A stretch of 64,000 nucleotides of DNA, from NCBI RefSeq assembly GCF_020905345.1, contig NZ_JAJJMO010000001.1, forward strand, positions 682,001 through 746,000, written 5' to 3'. Below are positions 63,402 to 64,000 of the stretch, piece by piece. The position numbers were made by a program, and so were the translations under genes. Below the pieces are notes generated by a model. The model ran no database searches, was not told the DNA's origin, and was given only the letters and a program-made list of their open reading frames with translations. This stretch comes from Flavobacterium pisciphilum (lineage in GTDB: Bacteria; Bacteroidota; Bacteroidia; Flavobacteriales; Flavobacteriaceae). Within the stretch, counting starts at the first letter, position 1. Each line of letters starts with the position of its first letter.

Positions 63402-64000
63402 TTAGAATTTTATAACACCTTCTGTTTCAAAGTCATTATTTTCAAACAGGCTGTCAAGCTCTTCTATACTAATCTTTTCCTGTAGGTTAAAATCTGAAGG
63501 TGTAAAATCAGTAACTTCTTTGTTTACAGAATGATCTATTAGCCTAGTTAAATTTTTAACGAATTGCTGTGCCAGATTTTCTATTGTTTTTTGCTCATAT
63601 TGCTTATTTGAATAATCAAATGAAAAACCTAAAGTATTATTGACTATTGCCCCTTTTACTACCAATTTGTCACGTATTGGATAATTCTTATTGATATGCG
63701 AACCTGTATTTTCATCAGCGCCTAAGAACCAGTTGCTTTTATTGATTACATTGTCCATTTGTCCTAAATAATTAAATACCAGATCCCATGATTTTCCGGC
63801 TAACAGCCCATTGATTTCACTATCAGTATTAAGGTATTTTAGAGCCCCATAACCTAAGCCTTTATCAGGAACATTTCGTATTTTTTCTTTTACAGATTTG
63901 ATCAATTCTCCTTCTGTTTCAAAATCAGTTTGTAACAGTAAAGGGTATTTGTTTGTAAACCAACCTGTTGTATTTGTTATATCGATATCTTCTGAGAACA
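63402..64000 (-). CDS. NRPS C-terminus with epimerisation domain, partial at right edge
   Basis: The frame is open through the right edge. Visible motifs of an epimerisation domain: TNTTGWFTNKYPLLL, then IKSVKEKIRNVPDKGLGYG, FNYLGQMD, and DFTPSDF close to the end. Such domains convert the carrier-bound L-residue to D before condensation. A TTG-initiated reading from 63905 would cut the domain in half and is not a real start. The protein is the upstream partner of the synthetase at 56825, 46 bp away, whose first condensation domain has D-accepting wording. The substrate of this last module lies outside the window. Confidence 0.93.
   Translation of the reverse strand, partial: FSEDIDITNTTGWFTNKYPLLLQTDFETEGELIKSVKEKIRNVPDKGLGYGALKYLNTDSEINGLLAGKSWDLVFNYLGQMDNVINKSNWFLGADENTGSHINKNYPIRDKLVVKGAIVNNTLGFSFDYSNKQYEQKTIENLAQQFVKNLTRLIDHSVNKEVTDFTPSDFNLQEKISIEELDSLFENNDFETEGVIKF

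Noticed and set aside
63402..63905. A stand-alone 167-aa gene starting with TTG
   Set aside because: The frame continues to the right edge with clear epimerisation-domain motifs (GWFTNKYP) upstream of that TTG, so it is the end of a larger NRPS.
34181..64000. Confident call of a siderophore cluster
   Set aside because: The exporter type and receptor fit, but no hydroxamate, catechol or beta-hydroxy-Asp chemistry can be read; kept only as a possibility.
1..64000. tRNA, rRNA or known riboswitches
   Set aside because: I looked in the longer gaps on both strands and saw no cloverleaf, ribosomal or recognisable riboswitch core; a covariance-model scan would be decisive.

Overview
The window looks like a chromosome segment of a gliding, low-GC Bacteroidota bacterium, most likely a Flavobacteriaceae member close to Flavobacterium. 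The signs are strong AT bias, type IX secretion (T9SS) sorting domains, a PorP/SprF protein, FecI/FecR/TonB-receptor signalling, TAnnTTTG-type promoters and an IS982-family transposase relic. No tRNA, rRNA or CRISPR array was recognised.

Layout. (1) 1-2459, minus: the start of a nonribosomal peptide synthetase (NRPS) that begins directly with an adenylation domain and runs off the left edge (A-T-C...). (2) 2460-8203: an accessory stretch. It holds a perfect 34-bp palindrome, a GDSL-like gene fragment abutting a frameshifted IS982 transposase relic, and a minus-strand row of small hypothetical or membrane genes plus one TrmH-family RNA methyltransferase. The gaps between these genes share a degenerate repeated sequence, which gives a cassette-like look. 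(3) 8204-20246, plus: a 3005-residue T9SS-secreted surface protein built from 25 tandem Cys-rich units of about 89 residues, followed by a PorP/SprF-like protein and an OmpA/TPR/PD40 protein that probably serve its secretion or anchoring. (4) 20329-23846: small secreted and lipoprotein genes, a lipoprotein amidohydrolase and a small hypothetical gene. (5) 33926-23953, minus: an ECF sigma factor, a FecR anti-sigma, an STN-containing TonB-dependent receptor, a beta-helix-like lipoprotein, a T9SS type A protein, a lipoprotein and an S41 peptidase. (6) 64000-34181, minus: a biosynthetic gene cluster of about 30 kb that continues off the right edge and ends in a clear terminator.

The cluster in (6) is the most interesting part. 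In transcription order it has an NRPS tail ending in an epimerisation domain; a TubC-dock-C-A-T-C-A-T protein; a TubC-dock-C-A-T-C-A-T-C* protein; a CmlA-type di-iron beta-hydroxylase; a TonB-dependent outer-membrane receptor; a type II thioesterase; a 119-aa unknown; a PvdE/SyrD-type peptide-export ABC transporter; a C-A-T-C synthetase; a membrane-tethered S33 hydrolase; and a circularly permuted ATP-grasp-like enzyme. The ten-residue-code positions I could read by eye give Gly (DILQLGMIW, twice), Ala (DLFNNALTY), Ser (DVWHVSLID) and Ala-like (DLYNNALTY). No integrated thioesterase or reductase release domain is visible. Two proteins end in condensation domains, one with a degenerate HHxxxDF motif. 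I infer a D-residue-containing Gly/Ala/Ser-rich peptide with a possible beta-hydroxylated residue. I do not recognise the product.
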